From Pseudoalteromonas sp. OOF1S-7 (GTDB taxonomy: Bacteria > Pseudomonadota > Gammaproteobacteria > Enterobacterales > Alteromonadaceae): DNA of 64,000 nt. Every line of letters starts with the position of its first letter. Within the stretch, counting starts at the first letter, position 1. The stretch is taken from the NCBI RefSeq assembly GCF_022347765.1, contig NZ_JAKRFZ010000001.1, positions 124,001 through 188,000 of the forward strand, given 5' to 3'. Below, piece after piece: positions 46,301 to 55,019 of this stretch. The notes beneath the pieces were generated by a model. That model saw nothing but the letters and a program-made list of their open reading frames with translations, made no database searches and was not told where the DNA came from. The position numbers and the translations under genes were made by a program.

Positions 46301-47041
46301 TTCAAACAGCGTATCGTAGGCGGTGAGCTGATTATCTTTGCCGATCAAAAAGGCACGCTCACCACTGACCGTTAAAGACTTAAAGTCACCAGCTAACAGC
46401 AATGTCGTGAGCCCGGTTTGGCGATTATTAACAACCAATCCCTGGTCGGATAAGTAATAGACCAGATTTTTATACACAGTCACGTAGCGTATAAAGTCGC
46501 CTTCCAGTACGAGCTCCTGCGGCTCTAAAGTGCCTTTGTCTATTACGTAATAATAACCATCCTCGGTCGTCACCGAGATAGCCGCGCCCTGGCAGCCAAT
46601 GGACTGTACCCTGTCGGATGGGATCAAAGGGCTAAAATCACTCAGAAAGCTCTGAAAGCGGCCCGTTACCGTGTGATAGACACTGAGCCCGGTGCTGGTG
46701 CCAATCCATAACGATTCACCGCTATGGCATAAGGCCGTGATAAATGCACCAGCCAATGAAAAAGGGTCTTGCTGACGGCTGATAAACTGTTTAAAAGAAT
46801 GGCCGTCAAAACGGTTAAGACCCGCCTGGGTCCCAATCCAGATGTATCCGAGCTGATCTTCTTCAATCGCAGTAATGCTGACCTGACTCAGGCCAGATTC
46901 GTAGTCATAATGACGCATCACCTGAGCGGTATCCGAAAATACAGGGACAGCCGACAAGTTTGCAGAGAAAAGCCAGAGCATCACTATGACCAGGATGCTG
47001 AGCTTAGTATTTTTTTTGTGCTGCTGATACAACCCGTTCAC
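43343..47041 (-). CDS. Two-component-regulator-propeller sensor histidine kinase
   Basis: A 1232-residue membrane kinase. A signal/anchor segment (LSILVIVMLWLFSANLSA) is followed by some 14 propeller repeats (IWIGTQAGLNRF, LWIGTSTGLSVY, LWIGTETRGLHF, VWLGTSGGLSRV) that form a periplasmic double beta-propeller. A Y_Y_Y domain, one membrane segment (FYVVALTLSFALWL), a PAS domain, a coiled coil, the H-box IAHEINTPLG (H about 992) and an ATPase (DDGVGMS, GLGMHIVYNLV) follow. There is no receiver or DNA-binding domain and no adjacent regulator. The start is GTG at 47041, 69 bases after the phosphatase gene. Such proteins often sense polysaccharides; the ligand here is unknown. Confidence 0.92.
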   Translation of the reverse strand: MNGLYQQHKKNTKLSILVIVMLWLFSANLSAVPVFSDTAQVMRHYDYESGLSQVSITAIEEDQLGYIWIGTQAGLNRFDGHSFKQFISRQQDPFSLAGAFITALCHSGESLWIGTSTGLSVYHTVTGRFQSFLSDFSPLIPSDRVQSIGCQGAAISVTTEDGYYYVIDKGTLEPQELVLEGDFIRYVTVYKNLVYYLSDQGLVVNNRQTGLTTLLLAGDFKSLTVSGERAFLIGKDNQLTAYDTLFERALWHSTITPDANLVLHSVFASAGELFVATSHGVYLLNMKGEIKKRWYKRGNNKSGLQDSSILSVFRDSNSDLWIGTETRGLHFISQLSETFGHVGEYNYPHAPITNADVRSFALDASDRLWVATSNGGYIFEQQRFVKVEQVYPQLARFANSFITKVQIVGDLAWMTSRGAGVARLNLVSGEVTYFTPDFGNGPELSFNDITVFKQLVLLSSRTLGLLYYDEAQKQLLPFFAPSVLVPNHVSSVLVDGDGFYFGSVGDGLYHYDGQNIKSLTTNNGLASDIVFMLSRDSLGAVWVASESGVSIINQQFEVEKVLKVADGLANEAIWAMVFDQQEHVWLGTSGGLSRVNIHDHNIDNFLVVDGVQDNEFNYNAAWLAPDGRVFIGGAKGFNQFYPEQIRIAFGIRPLLISNIELLGEVLHPEVSSELTLAPELTEKLVLTHNQDIVSLHYSSLDYGSERLNFFYRIVGLSDQWLKLADGVRQINLLKLEPGNYQVQTYTVNRFNQKSPVHRFTIQIKAPWWWDWYSKTFYVVALTLSFALWLRQRQARYRQVVNDNRVMNELQQRLELSLWASGDELWDWHLEDKRVYRYCVKPRIDYGRNQTTMTVEDIDQFVHPKDCIAWEEKIESCLEGEQDTYEIAMRVKTLKDQWSWVLERGKVVSRDHHGQPQRIVGALKDIAELKAHQNALQSLNEQLEIKVAMRTDELYKKNQKLEQAMMELKRTQQELIESEKMASLGNVVAGIAHEINTPLGVAITALTYNQECLHNINEKLQQKQLRQADLERSNAEQEEGYRLILRNLDRAQMLISNFKQVAVDQSSEVERDINVKDYIADVFSSLLPLSKGKEISLSITGDDDMLVNTYPGAIYQIMTNLFNNSMIHGFEKHPQGKVEVSTYMAQAHWLLTYRDDGVGMSKEGLKTLFDPFVTTKRSQGGCGLGMHIVYNLVTQLLKGEISASSTPGEGIEVTIKVPYTAPKGEDVEEQSRA

Positions 47042-47110
47042 CTTATGCGCAGGCTCTTTGTTGTAACTATAGCAAAACTTTACAATTCAGTTGGGATGTC
47101 GATGTTCTGG

Positions 47111-48979
47111 CTAACAGGAAGTATCATCATGCTCCGATAACGCAAACTCAGTCACGTCACCATCCCCCCGCAGCAGCCGATAACGACTTAAGCGCCCTTG
47201 CTCCAACTCTACCAGGCTGATCGCGGACGCACTTACCAGGTAGCGCTTTTTGGGGCTGTCACTGTGATGCTTACGTACCGACAGTTGCCAACGTTTAGTC
47301 AACAGGTTAAACGGACTCCAGGGTGCAAACAACCAGGTATCAAGCTTTTCCAGAATCTGCAACAACCGCTTGGGAAATTCATTTTTAATCCCTGATGAGG
47401 TCAGCTGCCAGATACGGTTGTCATGTCGGCCAAACCGCGCCGCCACCGAGAAACAAAACGAGTAGTGTACGTCACCCGACAGTATAATAGTCTCTGAAGG
47501 GGTATCTTCACGTTTGAAAATGTCGATCAGTTTTTTCGCGGCGCCCTCGTGAGCCATCCAGTTTTCAACGTCAACCACTAAAGGTTGGCCACAGGCATTG
47601 AATACTGCCTGTATGGTTTCTATCGCCTTAACGCCAAACACCGGTGCCGGGCTAACCAGTAATACACTTTCCTGATCCAGCATTTGCTCTTGCAATTCCA
47701 TTAGGGTTTCCCAGTCCATGAGCCCGCTCGGCTCATTAAAGTCTTGCTCATTGCGCCAACGGTGTGTACGCGTATCCAGTACCACCACTTTAGGCTGTGT
47801 TTCCAGGCAGTAGTGCCACTGGGTAAAGCGGTGTAAAGCTTTGTCAAAGCTGGTGAGCGCCCATTTATTGTGCGCAGTGAGGCTTTGTGTGAACCCGTCT
47901 ATCAGCTTACCGGTTGCAGCCAGCGCATCATTTCCCATGCCCTGAAACAACCAGTAGCTGATCAGCCCGTTGGCGATGATCCGACGGCTCGCCGGCGAAT
48001 TGGCAATATTTTGCTCCCAACGCGCAGTCAGATTCCAGTCATCGGTTACATCATGATCATCAAACATCATCAGGGTAGACACATTGGCAAATAATCGCTG
48101 TACGGCCGGCAACGTGTCTATAAACCCCTCCAGAGCCCGTTTATCGGCGGCAAATTCCAGAGATTGAGCATGGTTCAGTGAATGTCCATGCAGCTGTGGT
48201 AAATCAACTAAGTTCCATGCCTGATAACTGAAATTAAGCACATAGCAGGCAATAAATTCCTCCAGCGTAACCAGGTGGTTACCAGCCTTCACACTGGAGA
48301 AGTGTACCTCGTCTTTTTTAAGCCAGTGACCCATAGTCCATTTGCTAAGCGCTTGCCAGGGTGTTTTTGGCAACCAATGATGGCGTTGATAGAGCTGCTG
48401 CTGCAGCGACTCAGGCAAAGCCAGTGACACATTGTCCTCGGGATAGATTTCAAGTAGCGTGATCAACTTATGGGCAGCCATCAGCATAGGACCCGCCACA
48501 TCATCCGCATATATTTGGTCTCCGGACATGAGCAATAAGGCTGGTCGTTTGGCACTATCGTGCAAGGTGTGGCTCAGATAATCGTCTGCGCTTGCCAGGC
48601 TATCCCGGCTGTGATGATGCGGATTACGACAGGAGCCATGGAGTACACTGTGTAGGGTATCGGGGATCATTAATTGAGGCGACGCAGTGTAGCTGAGCTC
48701 ACTTAAGTCCAGCCATTGCCCGTCCGCCTTTACGCGATAGCTTAAATTGGTATCGCACGCAAACCGGCCTGTTTTTGGCGTGACCAATACAAAGCACAGA
48801 TACAGATAAGTCCCCAGGCGTATTTCACTGAGCTGAGATACCACCTCTGTGCCTTCAACTTCTATCTCAATATCGGGGGCCGCCGTGGTGACAAACTGCA
48901 GGCAAAATTGCGTGGGCTCTGCCCGGCGCACCATAGGGCCGAGCAACACATAGGGTAAATCGGTCCTGTTAACTGGCAT
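47111..48979 (-). CDS. PhoD-like metallophosphatase
   Basis: A 622-residue protein from ATG 48979, which lies inside the last codons of tatD. Metallophosphatase-type sites are visible: HGSCRNPHHHSRDS, LLMSGDQIYADD, MFDDHDVTDDWN and ILSGDVHYSFCF. These match the PhoD/alkaline phosphatase D fold that binds Fe/Ca or related metals. Unlike secreted PhoD it has no Tat or Sec signal, so it is probably cytoplasmic. It is the last of the tmk-holB-pilZ-tatD genes, 69 bases before the propeller kinase. Substrate unknown. Confidence 0.82.
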   Translation of the reverse strand: MPVNRTDLPYVLLGPMVRRAEPTQFCLQFVTTAAPDIEIEVEGTEVVSQLSEIRLGTYLYLCFVLVTPKTGRFACDTNLSYRVKADGQWLDLSELSYTASPQLMIPDTLHSVLHGSCRNPHHHSRDSLASADDYLSHTLHDSAKRPALLLMSGDQIYADDVAGPMLMAAHKLITLLEIYPEDNVSLALPESLQQQLYQRHHWLPKTPWQALSKWTMGHWLKKDEVHFSSVKAGNHLVTLEEFIACYVLNFSYQAWNLVDLPQLHGHSLNHAQSLEFAADKRALEGFIDTLPAVQRLFANVSTLMMFDDHDVTDDWNLTARWEQNIANSPASRRIIANGLISYWLFQGMGNDALAATGKLIDGFTQSLTAHNKWALTSFDKALHRFTQWHYCLETQPKVVVLDTRTHRWRNEQDFNEPSGLMDWETLMELQEQMLDQESVLLVSPAPVFGVKAIETIQAVFNACGQPLVVDVENWMAHEGAAKKLIDIFKREDTPSETIILSGDVHYSFCFSVAARFGRHDNRIWQLTSSGIKNEFPKRLLQILEKLDTWLFAPWSPFNLLTKRWQLSVRKHHSDSPKKRYLVSASAISLVELEQGRLSRYRLLRGDGDVTEFALSEHDDTSC

Positions 48980-49757
48980 TACCACGCTGAGCAAGGCCAA
49001 ACAAACGGTAGAAATTTTCCGTTGTGGCGCAAGCTAACTCCTTGTAACTAATCCCTTTTAAATCCGCAATAAAATAAGCAACATCCTGTACGTAGGCAGG
49101 TTGATTGGTTTTACCACGATGCGGTACCGGTGCCAGATACGGCGAGTCCGTTTCAATCAGTAGTCTGTCGAGAGGTAAACGTTTTACGACATCTTGCAGC
49201 TCAACAGCATTCTTAAAGGTCACAATCCCGGAAATAGAGATATAAAATCCCATATCAATGGCTTGCTTAGCCATTTCCCAGTTTTCGGTGAAACAATGCA
49301 AAACACCGCCACACTGCTGCGCGTTATGCGCACGCATGATATCCAGGGTGTCCTGCCTGGCGTCGCGGGTATGGATGATCAGTGGCTTGCTCAGCTCATT
49401 GGCAATATCAATGTGCTCTGCGAAACTGTCTCTTTGCACCTGGTGGGTGTCTTTTGAATAGTAGTAATCCAGGCCCGTTTCGCCGATTGCCACCACCTTA
49501 GGATGTTGCGCCAGCTCTCTGAGCAATGCCGGGTCCAATGCATCGTCCTGGTTAAGCGGGTGGACGCCGCAAGATGCAGACACATCGTCAAAGGGTAAAA
49601 TCTTTTCCAGCATGGCTGGAAATTGCGCCAGGGTCACGCTCACACACAAAAAGTGCTCCACCTGTTTGGCTCGGGCATCGGTCAGGATCTCGGGCAGGTC
49701 TTTGCCTATTTTATCAAAGTCCAGCCTGTCCAGGTGGCAATGAGAATCTACAATCAT
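48969..49757 (-). CDS. TatD-family metal-dependent hydrolase (YcfH-like)
   Basis: A 262-residue TIM-barrel hydrolase/DNase. The metal ligands are seen in VDSHCHLDRLDF, GETGLDYYY, IIHTRDA, LHCFTE and ETDSPYLAPVPHRGK. In E. coli ycfH also lies downstream of tmk-holB with a PilZ-like gene in related species. The start follows the PilZ gene by 8 bases. It overlaps the phosphatase gene by 11 bases. Confidence 0.94.
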   Translation of the reverse strand: MIVDSHCHLDRLDFDKIGKDLPEILTDARAKQVEHFLCVSVTLAQFPAMLEKILPFDDVSASCGVHPLNQDDALDPALLRELAQHPKVVAIGETGLDYYYSKDTHQVQRDSFAEHIDIANELSKPLIIHTRDARQDTLDIMRAHNAQQCGGVLHCFTENWEMAKQAIDMGFYISISGIVTFKNAVELQDVVKRLPLDRLLIETDSPYLAPVPHRGKTNQPAYVQDVAYFIADLKGISYKELACATTENFYRLFGLAQRGNAS

Positions 49758-49765
49758 AACAACTC

Positions 49766-50092
49766 TTACATGGTGTAGGTGGGCTTGCCGGAATTCAGCT
49801 TAGTGCCCAGTATTTTTACTATTTTATCGTTCAGCAATTCGTCTTCGGCTTCAAACCCCACGCCAATGCCGGGCGGGTTGGAGTTCTGTGCCCCCTGTGG
49901 CGTGATCCAGACGACTTTACCGGTAACAACGTCTTCTTCCAGCGCATCGGGTAAAGTAATGCGCAGCGTCAGTGCCTGCCCCATCTCGTAGCGACTATTG
50001 GTTTGCACAAACAAACCACCACTTTTCTGATAAGGCATATAACTGCGATATAGTTCGTCATTGTCTTCAAAATCAACGAGTATTTCTTGCAC
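49766..50092 (-). CDS. Small PilZ-domain protein (PilZ/YcgR-fold)
   Basis: A protein of about 108 residues. The GTG at 50092 (MQEILVDFEDND) has AGGAG five bases upstream and is chosen over the GTG at 50131, which lies in holB. The C-terminal stretch GGLFVQTNSRYEMGQAL, LTLRITLPD, GKVVWITPQG and GIGVGFE is the type IV pilus PilZ-type fold. The classical RxxxR c-di-GMP motif is not seen, as in PilZ of Pseudomonas, so it may act by protein contact in pilus assembly. It sits between holB and tatD, the usual place. Confidence 0.85.
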   Translation of the reverse strand: MQEILVDFEDNDELYRSYMPYQKSGGLFVQTNSRYEMGQALTLRITLPDALEEDVVTGKVVWITPQGAQNSNPPGIGVGFEAEDELLNDKIVKILGTKLNSGKPTYTM

Positions 50093-50100
50093 CTTGACTC

Positions 50101-51006
50101 CTATCTTAAGGTTTGCTGCAACTGATAGCACAATCGTGACAGACTCAGGGACAAGTTTAAGCCTAACACAGTTTGCTGGTCTACTGAAAACCGCCTTATG
50201 CTGGTGATAGCCGCCTGCGCTTTGATGAAATCCAGCTGACCCGATGCCATTTTAGCGTTGATGGCGGCCACGGCAAACCCGCAAAATATTTTGATCAAGC
50301 TGGTGTCTGCCTGCAAAGCCTTGCTCAATGTCTCACTATTTACACCTTCTCCAAGACGCTGCGCCTGCTGCCACAAAGCGTCGATATCACCCAGCTGCTG
50401 TGCCTGCGCCCATCTGAGCAATAATAGCGGCTGCGAGATAAACTGACTGACCCAGGGATATTGCCCGGTATGGACTCCCTGCTCTGCCAGCCATTGCTCA
50501 ACCTCCCTGCCATCGACTACCGCCACATTCATTTTGTTGCAGCGACTCAACACAGTGGCTGTCACGCGGGCGGTATCATTACACAGTAGCAGTAAATAGC
50601 GGCCTTTGGCGGGCTCTTCGAGGGTTTTTAGTAATGCATTGGCCGCAGACTCGGTGAGTTTTTCTATGCCATCGATCACCACCACTTTATTGCCACCCTG
50701 CTGCGCTGAGTGAAAGATAAAGTCGTTCAGACTGCGTATCGCATCAACACTGATGCTTTGAGACTCAGCGGCGATCAGTAGCTTGTCCGGATGATTGTCA
50801 GCTTCCAGTAACAAACAGCTTTTGCATTGCCCGCAAGCAACAAGCGATGTGCCTGCTTGCTTACATAGCAGTGCCGCAGCCAGCGTGTGTGCAAACTCCA
50901 GTTTTCCCACTCCCGCCATGCCATACAGCATCTGCGCATGATGAAAGCGCTGTTGCTGATAACTCGTCTGCAATTGTGTAAAAACCGATTCTAGCCAAGG
51001 ATACAT
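50101..51006 (-). CDS. holB: DNA polymerase III subunit delta'
   Basis: A clamp-loader subunit of 301 residues. The zinc cysteines CKQAGTSLVACGQCKSC and the delta' segment (GGNKVVVIDGIEKLTESAANALLKTLEEP, positions about 95-125) are clear. The nucleotide loop reads GVGKLEFA, lacking the usual Thr/Ser after Lys, as expected for this non-ATPase subunit. It lies 11 bases after tmk and carries the ribosome site of the PilZ gene at its end. Confidence 0.95.
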   Translation of the reverse strand: MYPWLESVFTQLQTSYQQQRFHHAQMLYGMAGVGKLEFAHTLAAALLCKQAGTSLVACGQCKSCLLLEADNHPDKLLIAAESQSISVDAIRSLNDFIFHSAQQGGNKVVVIDGIEKLTESAANALLKTLEEPAKGRYLLLLCNDTARVTATVLSRCNKMNVAVVDGREVEQWLAEQGVHTGQYPWVSQFISQPLLLLRWAQAQQLGDIDALWQQAQRLGEGVNSETLSKALQADTSLIKIFCGFAVAAINAKMASGQLDFIKAQAAITSIRRFSVDQQTVLGLNLSLSLSRLCYQLQQTLR

Positions 51007-51017
51007 CTGGACACTCG

Positions 51018-51668
51018 CTAATCGTTTTTACTGTTACGATTTGTTGCAATCACAGCATCAACCACTTTGAGGCAATCCGACAGCACCGATTGTTTGTCCT
51101 GGGATGCATCAATTACACTAAAACGCGCGGGGTCGGCCTTAGTCTGAGCCAGATAGCCCTCACGGGCACGCTGTAAAAACTCCATTTTTTCATCTTCGAG
51201 ACGATCTAACCCTTCGCCGCGCTGACTGACACGTTGCAGGCCCAACTCCGGATCCAGGTCAAGGATGAGATTCATATCCGGTTTGAAACCACCCAGTGCC
51301 AGTTCATTGATGGTTGTAATCGCCTCAAGGTCGATGCCACGTGCGTAATGCTGAAAGCTGAATGTTGCAGCATCAAAACGGTCAGAAATCACCACTTTGC
51401 CAGCTTCAAGAGCCGGACGGATTTTTTCCTCGACGTGTTGCGCGCGGGCCGCGCCAAATAACATCAGCTCAGTCATTGACCCCATTTCTGGTGTACTGGG
51501 ATCGAGGATAACGCTACGGACTTTTTCACCGATTGGCGTACCACCAGGCTCCCGGGTCAGTACTACGTCATACCCTTGCTGCTCAAGATAATCGGCAATG
51601 CCCTGGATCACTGTTGTTTTGCCAGCACCGTTACTGCCATCACAAACCAACATAAAACCTTTACTCAT
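51018..51668 (-). CDS. tmk: Thymidylate kinase
   Basis: Phosphorylates dTMP to dTDP. From the ATG at 51668 it has 216 residues. The P-loop is GSNGAGKTT, then LTREPGGTPIGEKVR, ISDRFDAATFSFQ and the lid-side RGEGLDRLEDEKMEFL. The start at 51689 adds seven residues without a better ribosome site. It is the first gene of the tmk-holB-pilZ-tatD-phosphatase run. Confidence 0.96.
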   Translation of the reverse strand: MSKGFMLVCDGSNGAGKTTVIQGIADYLEQQGYDVVLTREPGGTPIGEKVRSVILDPSTPEMGSMTELMLFGAARAQHVEEKIRPALEAGKVVISDRFDAATFSFQHYARGIDLEAITTINELALGGFKPDMNLILDLDPELGLQRVSQRGEGLDRLEDEKMEFLQRAREGYLAQTKADPARFSVIDASQDKQSVLSDCLKVVDAVIATNRNSKND

Positions 51669-51814
51669 ACACACTCTCTGCGGTACCACACGATACCGTA
51701 TACAAATACCTGAAAATGGCTGCCATTATAGCGGTTTCGTGTCGCTATCAGTAGGATTAATTCATTGAATAGTGTACCGTTTAGTGCATTAATCGATTTT
51801 CGCAGGGAAAAATA

Positions 51815-52876
51815 ATGCAAATTGATCTTCATCACGCTATGACCTGGGTGGTAGCCCGAGATGCCGGATTCTCGCCTGCTCAGGCCAGCACCATTGCCCA
51901 TGCGGCACAATATGTGGATGATGCCACCAACTATGGCCACATTGAATTTGGCAATGGCGCAGCCTATGAGCGTATTGCGACCGCCCATAAAATGCTTGAA
52001 TATCGCAACCTGGACAGCCTGAAAAACATGAAAGTCTGGGTGCCATTTCATTTTTTACCGGGCAATGGCGGACTACCGGCGGGACAAAATCCCAATGGCA
52101 GCTTTATTCAAAAGCTCATTTGTCAGCCTCACTCGTATGTGGCCAAAGACATGGTCGCAGAGGTGTTGGCGGACAAAGACCGCCCTTATTCATTGCACAG
52201 ACTGGGCATCACGGCACACGTGTTTATTGACACCTGGGGTCACCGGGGCTTTGCCGGTGTTGACCACCCGGTCAATCATGTGCGCGATATCAAAGATCAC
52301 AATGGCCAGACACATCACTCGCTGATCGCAAAAGTCAGCGGATATTTTGCCAATATCCTGCAAGACCACATTCCTAGTCTGGGCCATGGTCAGGCGTTGT
52401 CTCATCCGGACTTGCCACACCAGCACTGGTCTTATCAAAATGGTTTAGGGGAGCACATTGAGCGCAATAACCCCGTTGACTTTTTACAAGCAGCAGATGA
52501 GCTGTGCAAGGTTTTTCAGACGTACCTGGTCAAGCCCATCACCGGGCTATCGCCGAATGTAAAACAGCAGATTGCACGGTGTTTTACTCAGTTCACCAGT
52601 GATGCTCCTGAGCTGCGACACCAGCAGTGGCTGGATGCCATTGCCGCCGACCGCTTTGGTCTGGGTGCCCACCAGCTCAGTTATATCGCCAAAGGTCCTG
52701 GGTCCTGGAAGTATCAGGCCCTTGGCACCACACTGGCACAGGGCGATGAGGCTTGCTACGAGTACCACCCGGACTTTATGCACAGTGACTGGAAGCACTT
52801 TCATGATGCGGCGAAAAAACACCGTCACAGCATCATAGTAGATATTCTGCCCAGATACGGGATCTGTGTCAGTTAA
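51815..52876 (+). CDS. DUF6765-type protein, possible zinc phospholipase-like fold
   Basis: A 353-residue protein, with a match by memory to the DUF6765 family: MQIDLHHAMTWVVARDAGF at the start, AHAAQYVDDATNYG, AHKMLEYRN, VPFHFLPGN and RLGITAHVFIDTWGHRGF. The many conserved His/Asp residues (HHAMT, DDATN, AHVFIDTWGH) resemble the zinc site of bacterial phospholipase C / P1 nuclease folds; that is inference. No signal peptide. It is alone on the plus strand among minus-strand genes, with the cupin gene converging on it. Confidence 0.7.
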   Translation: MQIDLHHAMTWVVARDAGFSPAQASTIAHAAQYVDDATNYGHIEFGNGAAYERIATAHKMLEYRNLDSLKNMKVWVPFHFLPGNGGLPAGQNPNGSFIQKLICQPHSYVAKDMVAEVLADKDRPYSLHRLGITAHVFIDTWGHRGFAGVDHPVNHVRDIKDHNGQTHHSLIAKVSGYFANILQDHIPSLGHGQALSHPDLPHQHWSYQNGLGEHIERNNPVDFLQAADELCKVFQTYLVKPITGLSPNVKQQIARCFTQFTSDAPELRHQQWLDAIAADRFGLGAHQLSYIAKGPGSWKYQALGTTLAQGDEACYEYHPDFMHSDWKHFHDAAKKHRHSIIVDILPRYGICVS

Positions 52877-52920
52877 ACCCGGTTGCACTGCCATCTGGCT
52901 CTGAAGCGGTGCAGCTAAAG

Positions 52921-53349
52921 CTATTGTTTTTTGAGGGTCACCGGCTGATCTTTAACGCCGGCATAAAACACCACTATCTGCGCGGCTTCTTTACCTATGC
53001 TCTTACCCCAGTGCCAGGTATTGACAACCTCAACCAGAGTATCGCCCGCTTTGATGTGGAGCATTTCCCCGCTTTGAGTTTCGACCTGCAATTCTCCGCT
53101 GAGCAACAGCCCGGCGTTAATATACGGGTGCTTATGCGTTGGCAGCGTCTGACCGGCGGGAATGGTAAAACGCATGATCTGCACCTCCGGCTGACCTTGA
53201 GGATAGGCAGGTAAAACTGCACCATTCCAGCTGTGCAGCTGCTTGGTCAGGGTTTCAACCTGAATTTTTCCGCTGTGCGCTTGCTCTGCACTGACACTCA
53301 TGGAACTCAGCAGCAACAGGGCCGAAAAGGAAAAAGCGATATTGTTCAT
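52921..53349 (-). CDS. Exported cupin-domain protein
   Basis: A 142-residue protein with a signal peptide (FSFSALLLLSSMSVSA) and one cupin barrel. The metal motif GQTLPTHKHPYINAGLLLSGE supplies two His (HKH) and a Glu; the quote is 21 residues in the protein so the ends are trimmed as GQTLP and HKHPYINAGLLLSGE. The second motif is VVNTWHWGKS. It is exported to the periplasm. The downstream gene converges. The activity of small cupins cannot be told from the sequence. Confidence 0.85.
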   Translation of the reverse strand: MNNIAFSFSALLLLSSMSVSAEQAHSGKIQVETLTKQLHSWNGAVLPAYPQGQPEVQIMRFTIPAGQTLPTHKHPYINAGLLLSGELQVETQSGEMLHIKAGDTLVEVVNTWHWGKSIGKEAAQIVVFYAGVKDQPVTLKKQ

Positions 53350-53397
53350 AGGTGTTATTCCGTCGTTATTTTCCCCACCCTAACGCATTAATGTGGG

Positions 53398-54267
53398 TTA
53401 ATTGTGAAGCACCGTCTCGATGATCTGGCGCTGTGGCGAGAGCCTTAGCATGATGTCGCATTGCTCTGGCAAAGTTGCTAACCCCCACTGTGTGAGGCGC
53501 TGGAAAAACTGCACAAAATGCGCCACTTCCGACTGCGACATGCGGCGCGCCTGAGCGCCAGACAGGCTAAGCTTTTGCTCCTGTTCAAAGCGCCAGCGGG
53601 CAACATAAGTAAACGCCTGCGCGTTGAGGAAAATGAGCTTGTCCAGTTGTGCAAACAGCGGCTGATAGTCTGCTTTAAGAAAGTGATTAACTGCACATCG
53701 ATAACGCCCTTCTGGATCCCGGTTTTGTTCTAACGGGTTAACCGGATCACTGAGTTGTTGCTCAGTTTGTGGCTCGACGCCCAGGCACCAGCCCTCGACA
53801 ATGAGGACATCCAGCGCCTCGGTCTTTGTCCATTTTCCCGGTTCAAATGGTTCATCCATGGACTTGTCGAAGCGGGGTAAGGTAAGCGGCCTACGGGCCC
53901 GAAATTGCGCGAATACATCCTTTGCCAATTCAGTGTTATGCGTGCCGGGGACACCGCGGGTTTGAAACAGGGGGTGGATATCTGCGGCACGTTTTGTGCG
54001 CTCGGCCCGGCTCAGATAAAAGTCATCCAGCGATACACATTCAGCATTGAGGCCGAGCTGTATCAGATACGCTTTTAAATACGCCGCCAGTGTAGATTTG
54101 CCACTGCCCTGTGAGCCGCTGATCCCAAGGCACAAAGGCACCTGCTGCTCAACCTGCTGTGCCAGCCAGCGCGTAACCGGTGCCAGTGGCTGGATATACT
54201 GCGCATCAAGGCACTGATTATCACAAAATGCCTGCTGCCAGGGCGACAGATTCCGAGGTTTATCCAT
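53398..54267 (-). CDS. P-loop kinase, D-glycerate 3-kinase-like
   Basis: A 289-residue cytosolic P-loop kinase. Walker A is ISGSQGSGKSTLAAYL; then SLDDFYLSRAER, TRGVPGTHN, LPRFDKSMDEP and a Walker B-like VLIVEGWCLGV, the pattern of plant-type D-glycerate 3-kinase and related phosphoribulokinase/uridine-kinase-like proteins. It is 11 bases after the response regulator gene and so in its operon. A role in glycerate metabolism is only by family. Confidence 0.8.
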   Translation of the reverse strand: MDKPRNLSPWQQAFCDNQCLDAQYIQPLAPVTRWLAQQVEQQVPLCLGISGSQGSGKSTLAAYLKAYLIQLGLNAECVSLDDFYLSRAERTKRAADIHPLFQTRGVPGTHNTELAKDVFAQFRARRPLTLPRFDKSMDEPFEPGKWTKTEALDVLIVEGWCLGVEPQTEQQLSDPVNPLEQNRDPEGRYRCAVNHFLKADYQPLFAQLDKLIFLNAQAFTYVARWRFEQEQKLSLSGAQARRMSQSEVAHFVQFFQRLTQWGLATLPEQCDIMLRLSPQRQIIETVLHN

Positions 54268-54278
54268 AGGGCACTCAG

Positions 54279-54947
54279 CTAGTTAGTCAGCTCATACTTA
54301 TAACCCGCACCATAAATGGAATGAATAAACTCGGTGTCAGGAGACAACTGTGACAGTTTTTTGCGAATTTTTTTAATATGGCTGTCTATAGTGCGGTCAC
54401 TGACGATGCGGTCGTCGTCGTAAATGTTGTCCATTAATCGCGAGCGATTGTATATGCGTCCCGGATGCGCTACCAGCGTTTGCAATAAAACAAATTCCAC
54501 CTGGGTCAGTTCAACAGAGTTGCTCTGATAACTCACAAACAAAGTATTTTCGTCCAGTGTCAGTTGCTCAGACTGAGGCACGTTCGACCCTACCCGGCGC
54601 AAAATGGCTTTCACCCGGGCAACCACTTCTCGCGGACTGTAGGGCTTACAAACATAATCATCAGCCCCCACCTCAAGCCCGAGGAGCCTGTCTATTTCTT
54701 CGACTTTGGCGGTTGTCATGATGATCGGCACCATAGAATGACGACGCACTTCCCGACAGATCACGATACCGTCAACGTTGGGTAGCATCAGGTCAAGCAA
54801 AATAATGTCGGGTTTAAAGCTTTCCACGGCAGCCAGGGCATCGGCACCGTCATGCACCATGTGGAGCTCATAGCCTGCCTGGGTAACATACTTGCCCAAA
54901 ATGGTCGCAAGTTTTTGCTCGTCTTCTATGATCAGTACTTTTTGCAT
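54279..54947 (-). CDS. OmpR-family response regulator (BaeR-like)
   Basis: A 222-residue regulator: receiver with the phospho-aspartate D52 in LLDLMLPNVDG, lysine in DDYVCKPYSPREVVARVKA, and a C-terminal winged helix (LTQVEFVLLQTL, SDRTIDSHIKKIRKKL, IYGAGYKYE). It resembles BaeR and related envelope-stress regulators. It lies 72 bases downstream of its probable kinase (kinase gene first, the reverse of the common order) and 11 upstream of the glycerate-kinase-like gene. Confidence 0.93.
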   Translation of the reverse strand: MQKVLIIEDEQKLATILGKYVTQAGYELHMVHDGADALAAVESFKPDIILLDLMLPNVDGIVICREVRRHSMVPIIMTTAKVEEIDRLLGLEVGADDYVCKPYSPREVVARVKAILRRVGSNVPQSEQLTLDENTLFVSYQSNSVELTQVEFVLLQTLVAHPGRIYNRSRLMDNIYDDDRIVSDRTIDSHIKKIRKKLSQLSPDTEFIHSIYGAGYKYELTN

Positions 54948-55019
54948 CTTCTGCGTTCACTTAGCTTTGGGTCTTCTCCTTCCCAAAATTAAGTGAAATC
55001 GCTTGAATTTACAACCCTT

